Shown: piece after piece, positions 8,521 to 17,472 of the stretch | How positions within the stretch are numbered: the first letter of the stretch is position 1 | How the letters are laid out: each line of letters opens with the position of its first letter | Source: UBA5794 sp963714375 | GTDB taxonomy: Bacteria > Actinomycetota > Acidimicrobiia > Spongiisociales > UBA5794 | Direction of reading: 5' to 3' | Length of the DNA: 64,000 nucleotides | Assembly (NCBI GenBank): GCA_963714375.1 | Contig: CAVQOG010000003.1 | Coordinates: 372,001 to 436,000 of the forward strand | Notes under the pieces: generated by a model | The model's database searches: none | The model's input: only the letters and a program-made list of their open reading frames with translations | Told to the model about the DNA's origin: nothing | Translations under genes and position numbers: made by a program

Positions 8521-9882
8521 ATGACGCAACCCAGCATTCCACTGGCCGCAATGCCTGGCAGCACGACAGCCGTTGTCCCACCCCAATGGATTCCTCTTGG
8601 ATTCATGTTCGCCGGTGGTGTCGGATTCATGGGGGTCGGCTTTTCGATGTGGTTCGGTGCAGACAAGTGGGTCATCTCGCCGTTTCATAGCGCCACGGTT
8701 ACAACAGCCCACCTCGTGATGCTCGCTTTCCTCACCACGTCAGTGCTTGGAGCCCTCCACCAATTCGGACCGGTGGTTGGACAGCGACCCTTGCGATCGG
8801 TTCCCGTCGCAGCCTGGACGATGGTCGGCATGATCCTGACGGGCTGGACTCTTCCGCTCGGGTTTGCGCACGGCCCTGAATGGTTGGTTGCAACGGGAGC
8901 CACCATCGGAGTAGCTACTGTCACACTCGCTGCTTGGAACCTCTCTGGCCCCCTCATGTCGCGAAGCGGTGGCGTTCCGGTCATCGGATTGCGGCTGTCG
9001 GTTCTCTACCTCCTCATTACCGTGTCCTTCGGGATCGTGTATGCCTTCAACCGGCAAGAAGGGTGGTTTCCACTCCTGCCGACGAAGATTCTCGCTCACG
9101 CCCACCTCGGGATACTTGGCTGGCTTGGTCTGACCTACATCTCAGTTTCCGAAAAGCTCTGGCCAATGTTCCTACTTTCCCACCGCCCCTCGAGTCGATC
9201 AGGTGCGATCGCCGTTGGCGGACTGGCGATCGGGGTCTTGCCACTCGCCCTTGGACTGCTGTACGCGAACCCGCCTACCGCGTGGTTCGGTGCGGTATTC
9301 GTCGTAGTGGGCCTCGCTGCTCATCTCTTTTCCCTTGCTTCCTCAGTTCGGCACCGTCGCAGAAAGCTGGAACTCCTCCACGCCTTCCTGTTCGTCTCGG
9401 CCTCGTTCCTCCTGGTCGGCATGGTTCTCGGTGCTATTGCCGCACTCGGTGGTGTCGATGCGTCCCTCCGCATCCGCATTGTCACCGCCGAGGTTGCGGC
9501 GCTTGCGTCGTGGCTAGGCCTTGCCGTGATTGGGCATTCGCACAAGATCGTCCCGTTCATCACCTATTCGATGCTCCGTGCGCGTGGAGTCAACCACCAC
9601 AAGTCAGGACGGCCCTTGCTGTTTGGCGACCTCTACAACAGGAGGGTCGCGTGGGGTGTCCTGATCGCATCCGTCGCAGCATTCGCCGGCATCGTCGTGG
9701 GAACCCTTGTCGACGCGTCGACACCGATTGCAATATCCGGCATCGTGATCGCGATCACGGCCATCACCGTCACGACCAACTTCATCGTCGGAGCGAGATC
9801 AGCGGTGCCGACCAACCCGACAACCGGCAAGACACGGCAACAACCAGGTTCAACCTCCATACTCACGAAAGGATCCTCATGA
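8521..9882 (+). CDS. NnrS / haem-copper oxidase subunit I-like membrane protein
   Basis: 453 residues, about twelve transmembrane helices with conserved histidines: TTAHLVML and LGALHQFGP in the N-terminal third, HAHLGILGWLG in the middle, and IGHSHKIVPF near residue 345. These His-bearing helices resemble haem-copper/NnrS-type proteins tied to nitric oxide response. No separate cytochrome subunit is present, so it is probably not a terminal oxidase. First gene of a tight plus-strand operon; its TGA overlaps the hemerythrin ATG. A second, shorter protein of the same kind closes the cluster at 11187-12398. Confidence 0.72.
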   Translation: MTQPSIPLAAMPGSTTAVVPPQWIPLGFMFAGGVGFMGVGFSMWFGADKWVISPFHSATVTTAHLVMLAFLTTSVLGALHQFGPVVGQRPLRSVPVAAWTMVGMILTGWTLPLGFAHGPEWLVATGATIGVATVTLAAWNLSGPLMSRSGGVPVIGLRLSVLYLLITVSFGIVYAFNRQEGWFPLLPTKILAHAHLGILGWLGLTYISVSEKLWPMFLLSHRPSSRSGAIAVGGLAIGVLPLALGLLYANPPTAWFGAVFVVVGLAAHLFSLASSVRHRRRKLELLHAFLFVSASFLLVGMVLGAIAALGGVDASLRIRIVTAEVAALASWLGLAVIGHSHKIVPFITYSMLRARGVNHHKSGRPLLFGDLYNRRVAWGVLIASVAAFAGIVVGTLVDASTPIAISGIVIAITAITVTTNFIVGARSAVPTNPTTGKTRQQPGSTSILTKGSS

Positions 9883-10385
9883 TGACACCAACCGAAACCC
9901 TTCCAACTGAACCGATCCGAGCAGAACACCGCGACCTCCTCCCGCACCTTGAACACCTGGAATCGGCAGCGCTCGCCCTGCCCACATGGGACGAAGCAAC
10001 TGCTGCATCCCTGCTCCCTCGATTTGTGGGGTTCCTCACTGGACACCTGATCCCTCATGCTGTCGCTGAAGATGAACACCTCTATCCGGTCATCGATCGC
10101 GTTGCCGGATCAGCAGCAGCGACAGCAACGATGCGCTGCGACCACGACGAGATCGCTTCCCGCGTCGATGCATTCGCCACCTCGGTCGAGCAATCACTTG
10201 CGAGTTGGGATGACGGTGCCCATAGAGGGGACCTCGCCCACCAACTCAGTGGACTCTCCGCCATTGTTGGACTTCACTTTGCAAAAGAAGAGGATGTACT
10301 TCTCCCGATGCTGGACGAAGCACTCACTCTTGAGGACATTCTTGCCGTTCACAAGCACATGGGACATGGGGAGCACGAGCACTAA
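9879..10385 (+). CDS. hemerythrin domain protein
   Basis: 168 residues, translated from ATG 9879 (or 9882) with AAAGGA upstream; the longer frame to 8880 is a shadow of the NnrS-like gene. Metal-ligand pattern of a bacterial hemerythrin: H in AEHRDLLPHLEH, H..E in HAVAEDEHLYP, H in CDHDEI, and H...E in LHFAKEEDVLLP. It should bind a di-iron site for O2 or nitric oxide. Start and stop overlap both neighbours by 1-4 bases, so it is translationally coupled to NnrS-like and DUF59 proteins. Confidence 0.85.
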   Translation: MMTPTETLPTEPIRAEHRDLLPHLEHLESAALALPTWDEATAASLLPRFVGFLTGHLIPHAVAEDEHLYPVIDRVAGSAAATATMRCDHDEIASRVDAFATSVEQSLASWDDGAHRGDLAHQLSGLSAIVGLHFAKEEDVLLPMLDEALTLEDILAVHKHMGHGEHEH

Positions 10386-10714
10386 TGGAAGAAGCACCCA
10401 GCACCGAAGTCATCGTCGAGCGAGCCTACAACGCCCTCCGCACCGTGTGGGATCCAGAACTTGCGATCGACATCGTGACACTTGGCCTGATCTACGACGT
10501 GCGTTTCGTCGATGGTGCGGTCGAGGTTGACATGACCATGACCACCCCTGGCTGTCCGGTTTCCGACTCGCTACCAGCAGAAGCGACGAACGCCCTGCAG
10601 AACGAGTTTCCGATGATGGGCGTGTGGGTGAACGTCGTGTGGGATCCGCCGTGGGATCCTTCACGGATTGTGTCCGATGGTTCCAACATCACGGGTGTCC
10701 TCGGAGGCATGTGA
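10385..10714 (+). CDS. DUF59 (MIP18/PaaD/SufT-like) protein
   Basis: 109 residues. Family marks: DPELAIDIVTLGLIYDV near residue 20-35 and the TTPGCPVSDSL motif with the conserved Cys. DUF59 proteins act in Fe-S cluster assembly or in metal-enzyme maturation. TAATG overlap with the upstream hemerythrin gene. In this operon it may help load or repair Fe or Fe-S centres of the hemerythrins or of the Fe-S type regulator. Partner enzymes are not visible, so the exact target is unknown. Confidence 0.85.
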   Translation: MEEAPSTEVIVERAYNALRTVWDPELAIDIVTLGLIYDVRFVDGAVEVDMTMTTPGCPVSDSLPAEATNALQNEFPMMGVWVNVVWDPPWDPSRIVSDGSNITGVLGGM

Positions 10715-10747
10715 TGCCAGAAGGCATCCAGTATTCGGAGGTAGGTG

Positions 10748-11182
10748 ATGTGTGAGTTCTGTGGCTGTCGGCGTATCCCAGAGATCGCTCGCCTGGGCGC
10801 AGAACACGACACCATCCAAGACATTGCAGAAGATGTGTTGGCATCGGCAAGCCAAAACATCACTCCTGTGGGGTTGCTCGAAAAGCTGCGAAAGGCGGTC
10901 GAGCCTCACGTGTTGGGTGAGGAGGCCGGCGTCTTCACCCAGGCGCGGGCAGTCGGTATATCACAGAACTACTGGGTCGATGACCTCGAAGACGATCACC
11001 GAAGATTCGCTGAGGTCCTCGCCGATCCGAGCACTCTGAGCTGGTCTGAGATCGAATCCTTTCTCGATGATCTCCATCGACACATAGCAATCGAGGAGTA
11101 CGACCTGTTTCCCGCCCTCGTTCGGACACTGAGTGACGACGATTGGACGGCAGTGGCGCGTCGAGCCGCGCGCCTGGAATAG
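10748..11182 (+). CDS. second hemerythrin-like protein with Cys-rich N-terminus
   Basis: 144 residues from ATG 10748, with GGAGG at 10737-10741 deciding the start. It opens with MCEFCGCRR (CxxCxC), then a helical hemerythrin-like fold: H in GAEHDTIQD, H.L.EE in EPHVLGEEAGVF, H in EDDHRRF, and H...EEYDLFP near residue 120. The Cys trio at the very N-terminus could hold metal or report redox state. Last gene of the plus-strand operon; convergent with the second NnrS-like gene, 4 bp away. Confidence 0.72.
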   Translation: MCEFCGCRRIPEIARLGAEHDTIQDIAEDVLASASQNITPVGLLEKLRKAVEPHVLGEEAGVFTQARAVGISQNYWVDDLEDDHRRFAEVLADPSTLSWSEIESFLDDLHRHIAIEEYDLFPALVRTLSDDDWTAVARRAARLE

Positions 11183-11186
11183 ATCA

Positions 11187-12398
11187 CTAGGCAGGCCTTT
11201 GGGGCTTCCTCAGCGTCGCAAGTCTCCGGACAAGATCGATCGCCCACAACGCCAGAAGAACAAGCGAGACCTCCGGTAGCCCTGCCACCAGTGCCAATCC
11301 TCCGAGATTGGCGAGGATCAACGGAATCCATGGGGCGCTTTCCATCCGCGATAGATTCGCACCGATTGGTGGTCCAACCAGTACCGGGAGCAGGTACGCA
11401 ACCGATCCGACAATGATCTGCATGACACCCACAACAACTGCAGCGGCAGTCCAGTACGAGAATCGACCGAGCGGAGCGTCGGTTATCAATCCATATGCAT
11501 CCACAATCCCCCAGGCAACAAGCCACCCCACCCCGGCGATGACCTGGAGATAGGGAAGTCCGCCGCGAAAGCCCGTCCTTCCGAGCCTCACGACTACGCC
11601 TGTAACGATGATGACTGCGGCTGCAGCCACCATCAGGGTGCCAACACCAACGATCCACAGGGGCGCATACAACCCTGAGACGATGGCCAACAAGGCTCCT
11701 GCGCTGAGCCACCATGCGACCCTTGCCTCACGTCTGCTCACAGCCCTGTGCTTTGCGAACGTCGGAAGCAGCGTTGGGAGGGTTCCCACGATCGTGAGCC
11801 CAACGAGCCCAACGAGGTTGAGGTGCAGGTGGACCTGCCGGATGTCGCCGTAATCCGAGTTCACCGTTCCCGTCCCAAGCAGCGTGCCGAGCGTCACGCC
11901 GACAACCCCAGCGGCAAGCGCGATGAAATAGAACCGTATTGAGAGATCGAATCGGCGAAGCAACGAACGGCGAATGGTGCCACGCAGTGCAACAGCGAGC
12001 AGGATCAACGCCCCGGCCACCGCGGTTCCACCGATCCACACCAGCCATGACTGGCTCGTTGGGACACCGACGAGAACGAGACCCACACCGACCCACAACA
12101 CGATGCCCTGGGTCACGATGAGGGGACGTCGGGGTGCACGTGCCGAGGACCACGTAATGGTGAACATCTGGGTCGCACCCGAGATGGCTGACAAGGCGGC
12201 GCCTGCCATCAGGGCATGGATCGGACCCCACCACGAACCGCCACGAATCGCAACAACGATCGCCCAACCAATGCCAATGGCCGTGAACGCTGCGGAAGCA
12301 ACAAGCATTGCGGACAACAGGAGGTGCGACTCCACCACGCGCGGCCTCTCTCGCCCGGTGCTCTTGCCTGCAGCTCTCCCACGGTTTGCTACTCCCAT
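11187..12398 (-). CDS. NnrS-like / haem-copper-like membrane protein
   Basis: 403 residues with about eleven hydrophobic helices. His positions include GPIHALMAG near the N-terminus, QVHLHLNLVGLVG mid-protein and TFAKHRAVSR after it. This matches the family of haem-copper-like proteins of unknown function beside NnrS. It is related in layout to the gene at 8521 but transcribed toward it, convergent with the hemerythrin operon. First 20 residues are basic and cytoplasmic. The double-GNAT gene lies 14 bp downstream of its start on the same strand, so they may share a transcript. Confidence 0.68.
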   Translation of the reverse strand: MGVANRGRAAGKSTGRERPRVVESHLLLSAMLVASAAFTAIGIGWAIVVAIRGGSWWGPIHALMAGAALSAISGATQMFTITWSSARAPRRPLIVTQGIVLWVGVGLVLVGVPTSQSWLVWIGGTAVAGALILLAVALRGTIRRSLLRRFDLSIRFYFIALAAGVVGVTLGTLLGTGTVNSDYGDIRQVHLHLNLVGLVGLTIVGTLPTLLPTFAKHRAVSRREARVAWWLSAGALLAIVSGLYAPLWIVGVGTLMVAAAAVIIVTGVVVRLGRTGFRGGLPYLQVIAGVGWLVAWGIVDAYGLITDAPLGRFSYWTAAAVVVGVMQIIVGSVAYLLPVLVGPPIGANLSRMESAPWIPLILANLGGLALVAGLPEVSLVLLALWAIDLVRRLATLRKPQRPA

Positions 12399-12411
12399 TG
12401 ACCCTGATCCC

Positions 12412-13476
12412 TCAATTCAATACGAGACGGGCTTCGACCTCGTCTCCAACCTTGCTGCCCGTCCTCACGAACCCGTATCGCTCATACATGGGACCGGGGG
12501 ACCCCTTTCCTTCAGTCCAACTGGTACTGAGTATCGATGCACCACGGTGACGGCACTCGTCGACAACGGAATCGATGACCCGGCGACCGATTCCGCGGCG
12601 TTGATGCATCCGATCGATCAGCAGACGCCATAACACAGGTTCGGCGCCAGATCGGAACAGCACCATGACAAATCCAACGAAGTCCCCATCTGCCACAACC
12701 GCACGCATCCACGGTTCCACAGATTCCCCGTTCCTGGCGCCAGAAAACTGGGCGTCGGCATACGACTGGATCACGGGTGCGACAAACCGCTCCTGGGTCT
12801 TGTGTGTGGTGAGAGCAGCTACCTGTCGTCTGTTGTCCGGCGTGATCTCGACAAGAGCAACGTCCACCGGTGAATCGGTTCGTCGCATACGCCATGCGTT
12901 CCAACCACCACGATCCATCCCGTAGATCCAGTCATCGGAGACCTCGTCCATGAGCCAGAACGATGCCTTGGTTTCGCCCTCGAACACGAGCCCACACCGT
13001 TCAAGCACCATTGCTGACGCCGGGTTCCTCGGGTCGAGCATCCCGAAGACACGTGTTACAGCGACGGTGTTGAACAGATACTCGATGAGCGCTGATGTCG
13101 CTTCCACCGCATAGCCTTTCCCCCAGTGCGCGTGTGAGAGGGTGTATCCGACCTCAGCGGTTCTCATCCCCCAGGACATCCCAACGGAGAGCTCCGCAAT
13201 CGACTCCCCCGTTTCACGATCACAGACGCATGCCATCCACCATTCATCTGCTGTCGGACCATCCATCGCGGCAACGCTTGCGACCATCTCTTTCGCCTCT
13301 GCATATGGATACGGATACGTCCAGTTCTGATATCGGGCCGTCTCGGGATGGTTTCGCCGTTCGTGGAACATAACGACATCGTCGGCTTCGAAGGCTCGGA
13401 TCGTCAGTCTGTCGGTGAGTATGGGTTCGAACACGACTTGATTCTGGCACCTTGGTGTTGCCACCACGAAAGGCAT
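12412..13476 (-). CDS. tandem GNAT N-acetyltransferase
   Basis: About 354 residues with two acetyltransferase units. The first (about 20-180) is RimJ/RimL-like: TDRLTIRAFEADD, then AEVGYTLSHAHWGKGYAVEA and NPASAMVLERCGL, the acetyl-CoA site. The second (about 205-354) is shorter: QRRGIGRRVIDSVV and YERYGFVRTG. The acceptor substrate is unknown. Start uncertain: ATG 13476 and GTG 13434 are candidates and neither has a good ribosome site; the frame open to 13701 overlaps the divergent SnoaL-like gene and is discarded. Confidence 0.78.
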   Translation of the reverse strand: MPFVVATPRCQNQVVFEPILTDRLTIRAFEADDVVMFHERRNHPETARYQNWTYPYPYAEAKEMVASVAAMDGPTADEWWMACVCDRETGESIAELSVGMSWGMRTAEVGYTLSHAHWGKGYAVEATSALIEYLFNTVAVTRVFGMLDPRNPASAMVLERCGLVFEGETKASFWLMDEVSDDWIYGMDRGGWNAWRMRRTDSPVDVALVEITPDNRRQVAALTTHKTQERFVAPVIQSYADAQFSGARNGESVEPWMRAVVADGDFVGFVMVLFRSGAEPVLWRLLIDRMHQRRGIGRRVIDSVVDECRHRGASILSTSWTEGKGSPGPMYERYGFVRTGSKVGDEVEARLVLN

Positions 13477-13509
13477 CGACGACAATGCCCGAATCGATCC
13501 GGGAGCACA

Positions 13510-13995
13510 GTGCACGACAACGCGGCGACAATCGAAACGTTCTACACCGCATTCGAGGCACGAGATCCCGCAGCGATGGCAGCGTGCTACCACCAGGACG
13601 TCCACTTCACAGATCCCGTATTTGGGGATCTCCATGGAGACGAGGCCAAGGCGATGTGGCACATGCTGTGCGACCAAGCACCCGATCTGCGTGTGACGCA
13701 CACCGACGTCGCTGCGGATGACATATCGGGGTCAGCGCACTGGGAAGCGATCTATATGTTTGGACCAACCGGTCGCAGAGTGCACAACCGCATCGATGCC
13801 GCTTTTGCGTTCAGCGACGGCAAGATCATCCGTCACATCGACACATTCGACCTGTGGAAATGGATGAGGATGGCCGTCGGGATGTCGGGAGCCTTGGCAG
13901 GCTGGAGTGGGTCCGCCCAGAACAAAGTCCGCACAACGGCGCGCAAGGGGCTCGACCGCTTCCTCGATGACCACCCGGAATACACCGTCGATTGA
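13510..13995 (+). CDS. SnoaL-like / NTF2-fold protein
   Basis: 161 residues from GTG 13510 with GGGAG upstream; the longer frame to 13348 lies in the divergent gene. The N-terminal 115 residues show the NTF2-like pattern: FYTAFEARDPAAMAACYH, FTDPVFGDLHG, then strands ending HIDTFDLWKW. Members are small-molecule isomerases/hydratases or binding proteins; catalytic residues cannot be assigned. The tail after 125 is basic and may be a linker. Confidence 0.75.
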   Translation: MHDNAATIETFYTAFEARDPAAMAACYHQDVHFTDPVFGDLHGDEAKAMWHMLCDQAPDLRVTHTDVAADDISGSAHWEAIYMFGPTGRRVHNRIDAAFAFSDGKIIRHIDTFDLWKWMRMAVGMSGALAGWSGSAQNKVRTTARKGLDRFLDDHPEYTVD

Positions 13996-14008
13996 TCCGA
14001 CGTCCGAC

Positions 14009-14524
14009 TCAGCCGTCGAGGTCGGTGAGAATGGTGAAGGTTCCGCCCGAAACGGTTCCGACGACGGTGAGTGATCCGTCGTACCACTGGGTATCACCCT
14101 CCTCGATGAGCACGAGGGCGCCCATGGCGTCGGGGTTGGTGACCGAAAGCCGCTCACCCCCACATTGAGGTGGGTACGACTCCGCTACAGCCTCGCAAAG
14201 CCACGCACCGGAACCATCAGAAATGAAGAAACCCGTGACCGCAATCGGGTCGCTGCCTCCTTCAGACAGGGCCTGCACAACGCTCACCCCATCATCGTTC
14301 ACGACCGGGCCTTCGCTCGGTTCCTCACCGAGATTGGGAGGAAGCCCGAGATCGACGGATGTGTCGTTGCAGTCCGGGACGCCCTCAATGCATGCGGATG
14401 CGACAGGGGTGGGATCTGCGAGGTCGGTCGTTGGGGTCGCATCGTTTGCTGCGCATGCTGCGGCAAGGACGGAGACGGCCACCAACATCAATAGCACCCC
14501 AAGTCGTTTCTGGATCCTCATCAT
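14009..14524 (-). CDS. small lipoprotein
   Basis: 171 residues with a signal peptide and lipobox VLAAAC (Cys near residue 21), so probably anchored on the outer face of the membrane. GAGGAGG lies 5-8 bases before the ATG pair and sets the start. The mature part has a Thr/Asp/Pro-rich linker followed by a beta-rich domain with two Cys (CIEGVPDC, PPQCGG). No family recognised. Confidence 0.65.
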   Translation of the reverse strand: MMRIQKRLGVLLMLVAVSVLAAACAANDATPTTDLADPTPVASACIEGVPDCNDTSVDLGLPPNLGEEPSEGPVVNDDGVSVVQALSEGGSDPIAVTGFFISDGSGAWLCEAVAESYPPQCGGERLSVTNPDAMGALVLIEEGDTQWYDGSLTVVGTVSGGTFTILTDLDG

Positions 14525-14628
14525 CTGAACCTCCTCGGTCTCGAACACGCGATGCTCACACGTATCCGACGATGGTGGGTGGCATTCGGGTTCCGAGCGA
14601 TTGGCGCCAATCGGTCCCACTGCGCATG

Positions 14629-15024
14629 TCAGATACCGACGAAGGGACCTTCGTCATATTCGGCAGCATCGGCACCGCAGAACTGACAGTTCGGGCGTCC
14701 GGCCGGCACGATCGATCCACAGTCTCGACAGTCGACGCCCCTCGTAACCTTCCTGCCATCCTCGACACCGTCGGCAGAGTCGATGTGGGCTATGCGGCTA
14801 CGCAGCTGATCCTCCGTATAGCCGTTTTCTTCGAGGAGTGACCACATCGCCTCAACAACAAGGATCAGGCGATCGACGCGGTCGTGTACATCAAGCACGT
14901 CGTTCTTTGAGGAGCCAGTCGATCCTGCGGCAGTTGATGCCAAGCGAGCCGACTGAACACCGTGCTGACCGAGCACATATCCGGTAAGAAACGGGAGTCC
15001 CATAGACAGGAGATCGACACACAT
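14629..15024 (-). CDS. zinc-ribbon protein
   Basis: 131 residues from ATG 15024, preceded by AAGGA. A hydrophobic N-terminal stretch (LPFLTGYVLGQ) is followed by a helical middle (DVHDRVDRLILVVEAMWSLLEENG) and a C-terminal zinc ribbon, CRDCGSIVPAGRPNCQFCG (CxxC...CxxC). Likely binds one zinc ion. Function unknown; such proteins can be membrane-linked adaptors. Confidence 0.6.
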   Translation of the reverse strand: MCVDLLSMGLPFLTGYVLGQHGVQSARLASTAAGSTGSSKNDVLDVHDRVDRLILVVEAMWSLLEENGYTEDQLRSRIAHIDSADGVEDGRKVTRGVDCRDCGSIVPAGRPNCQFCGADAAEYDEGPFVGI

Positions 15025-15140
15025 TGGCCAGTCCTTGAGGAGCACAATTGCCTTCTCCGCCTTTGACCAGCCAGCTGCGATCCCCCGACTCCCACCTCAG
15101 GCCCCGCCACCTCGTAACCGAGGTTCGCCCTCCACGACAG

Positions 15141-15506
15141 TCACGTAGTCGTCATGACCAGATACCGACCGTCACTTGGCGTCCTCGGAGAATGACCAGA
15201 CGCCGCAAGCATCGATTCCGCCTCATCTTGGGAGACGAGCCTCGGTTGTTCGAGGGCAATGTGGTCACCTTGATACCGCACCGATGCTGAACCCGCTGAT
15301 ATGACATTTCGTATCCAGTCCGTCTTGGGTCCGTACAGGCCGATGAAGAGAAACCCACCGTCCACCGGGAACGCATCCATCGGAGTCTGGAACTCAACAC
15401 CCGAGTTGCGACCAACATGGGTCAGAACCGGACGCTTCCCCCGTCTGCGTTCGCGAGGGTTGAACACCCGTTTGTTGATGTGCGCCATGAACCGTGGCAC
15501 TGCCAT
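15141..15506 (-). CDS. nitroreductase/deazaflavin (F420)-dependent family protein, Ddn-like
   Basis: 121 residues from ATG 15506, with AGGAAGGAGAT directly upstream. Family pattern: LTHVGRNSGVEFQTPM, then FLFIGLYGPKTDWIRNVISAG (the W-x-R-N signature), as in the Ddn/PNPOx-like F420H2-dependent reductases (DUF385). Slightly shorter than the usual 130-150 residues. Implies the organism makes F420, common in actinobacteria. Substrate unknown. Confidence 0.8.
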   Translation of the reverse strand: MAVPRFMAHINKRVFNPRERRRGKRPVLTHVGRNSGVEFQTPMDAFPVDGGFLFIGLYGPKTDWIRNVISAGSASVRYQGDHIALEQPRLVSQDEAESMLAASGHSPRTPSDGRYLVMTTT

Positions 15507-15672
15507 GGTGATCTCCTTCCTCGACGACCCGACTTCCCCCTTGGTTAACACCAAAGGCGATTGCACCGCTGTGGCTTCCACCGAGCGCCTCCCTTGCAGA
15601 GTCGACGACGTAGCCACGGGCGAGAATCCCGTCTGTCCATGCAGCGCCGACCGCTACGATCACGCTGTGATC

Positions 15673-17391
15673 ATGGCAAAGGAACGAGTTGGAACCGTAA
15701 CGGCGCTGAACGCCGATGTCGTCGGGTACTCGCGCCTGCTTGCCGACGACTTCGACGCTACATCCGAGGCAATGACCCACGCAAGAACTGTCGTTGAAAA
15801 GGAAACCACCGCCCACCACGGAACGCTCGTCAATTTCGTCGGTGACAACTTCATGGCGGTCTTTGAGAATGTTCGCGACGGCACCGACGCTGCAATCACC
15901 ATCGCAACGGCCCTTGAACACGCAAACGACGGGAAACCTGATTCAGAAGTGTTGCGGTTCCGCATGGGTATGGACCTGGGTTCCGTTTCAGTTTCAGACG
16001 GCCACTACGAGGGTGATGCCCTCAACATTGCTGCGCGTATCCAAGCCCTCGCCAGCGCGGGTGGCCTATCGGTATCGGGTGCCGTGTATCGGGCGCTCGA
16101 TGAACCGGCGCTCAGGTTTCGTCCAACCGGCACGCAACGATTGAAGAACATTCCAGAGTCGGTAGAGATATATGAACTCTCGGATCTACCGAGCGACGGT
16201 CACGGAATGACAACACGTTCGTCCCTCCGACTTGAAGAACCCATGGTTACGGTGATTCCTACCCACATGGAGGAGGTCGATGGCGAGCTTGCCTCGGCTG
16301 CAGCGATCATCCGAGGTGAGCTTCTGCATCGACTGGCGGAGATTCCCGGTCTGCGAGTTATTGAGGCAACCGACAAGGAACATGGTGTATCCACAGACGG
16401 CATCTCACGGTACATGCTCGAAACGGGCGTCCATCAAGTCGGGGACAACGTACGGGCCTATGCAATCGTTATCGATATCTCCACGATGAACGTTGTCAAG
16501 GGGCACAAGGAATCAGCCAAGATTTCGGAGCTGTTCGATCTTTCCGACCGCCTCGCCGACGCAGTTGCCAACACGATCTCCGTTGATCTGGTCGTCGGAG
16601 CACCCGCTGGGTTGTACGCCGATCTTGGTGATCCGATATCGATCAACAAGGTCAACCTCGGTTGGTATCACCTGCGATCCGACACCCGGGAGGGTTGGGA
16701 GCGTGCCCGCACACTCTTCGGCGAAGTCGCAGCGAGCCATCCCGATCTTCCATACGGGCATGTGTTGTCTGGATTCACCAACTGGGTCGGTGTTGCGTAC
16801 GGATGGGTTCCAGACCCCGATGCGACACTCGCCCTCGCCCTTGAGCAAGCGAAGATCGGCACAGACATGGGAGATCCAACGGGGCTTGCAGCCGCAGTCG
16901 ATGCCGCTGTTCTCATGGCCATGGGACGGGTCAACGAAGCGATCGCGGAACTCGACGGCCTTGAGAAGACGAGGCCAACGTGTGATGTCACCTTCGCCCT
17001 CGAAGGCAGTGTGAGGCGCTACTTGGGCCAATGGGAGGAGGCGGTTGACCTACTCGATGTCGCCATGCGTCTCACAGCGGTCAACAAACCGTGGTACCCC
17101 ACGGTGAAAGCATGTTCCCTGTTCATCGGAAACCGACTCGACCAAGCTGCATCCGTCGCCGAGGGAGTGCTTGAGTATCAACCGACCAACCTGGAAGCTC
17201 TCATGGTCCTGGCTGCCGTGCAAGTCGAACTCGGCCAGGACCGCAGAGCCCATGCAACGGCACAGAGGATTCGGGCGGCGTTTCCGACCCTCGACGCCGC
17301 CGAATGGATCGACCGCAGTCCGTATCAGGATCCGGCGATCGCCCACCGATGGAAGAGCGATCTGAAGAAGCTTGATCTCATCGCCGAGTAG
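15673..17391 (+). CDS. class III adenylate/guanylate cyclase with TPR domain
   Basis: 572 residues from ATG 15673 (GTG 15667 is an alternative). The frame upstream to 15301 overlaps the Ddn-like gene. N-terminal cyclase domain, about 1-175: metal Asp in LNADVVGYS and in VGDNFMAVF, plus GDALNIAARIQALASAGG with the transition-state Asn and Arg, so catalysis looks possible. The middle (about 190-320) resembles the TolB-like/FlgO segment seen in such proteins. The C-terminal half (about 350-565) is helical with TPR-like repeats (PDLPYGHVLSGF, AIAELDGLEKTRP). Cytoplasmic regulator; ligand unknown. Confidence 0.82.
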   Translation: MAKERVGTVTALNADVVGYSRLLADDFDATSEAMTHARTVVEKETTAHHGTLVNFVGDNFMAVFENVRDGTDAAITIATALEHANDGKPDSEVLRFRMGMDLGSVSVSDGHYEGDALNIAARIQALASAGGLSVSGAVYRALDEPALRFRPTGTQRLKNIPESVEIYELSDLPSDGHGMTTRSSLRLEEPMVTVIPTHMEEVDGELASAAAIIRGELLHRLAEIPGLRVIEATDKEHGVSTDGISRYMLETGVHQVGDNVRAYAIVIDISTMNVVKGHKESAKISELFDLSDRLADAVANTISVDLVVGAPAGLYADLGDPISINKVNLGWYHLRSDTREGWERARTLFGEVAASHPDLPYGHVLSGFTNWVGVAYGWVPDPDATLALALEQAKIGTDMGDPTGLAAAVDAAVLMAMGRVNEAIAELDGLEKTRPTCDVTFALEGSVRRYLGQWEEAVDLLDVAMRLTAVNKPWYPTVKACSLFIGNRLDQAASVAEGVLEYQPTNLEALMVLAAVQVELGQDRRAHATAQRIRAAFPTLDAAEWIDRSPYQDPAIAHRWKSDLKKLDLIAE

Positions 17392-17472
17392 CGATGACCG
17401 TCGGACTGGGAGGCTGATGGGACGACTCAGACCTACCTGCGTCTCGCTCTGCGAGAATCCCCACGCAAATCG

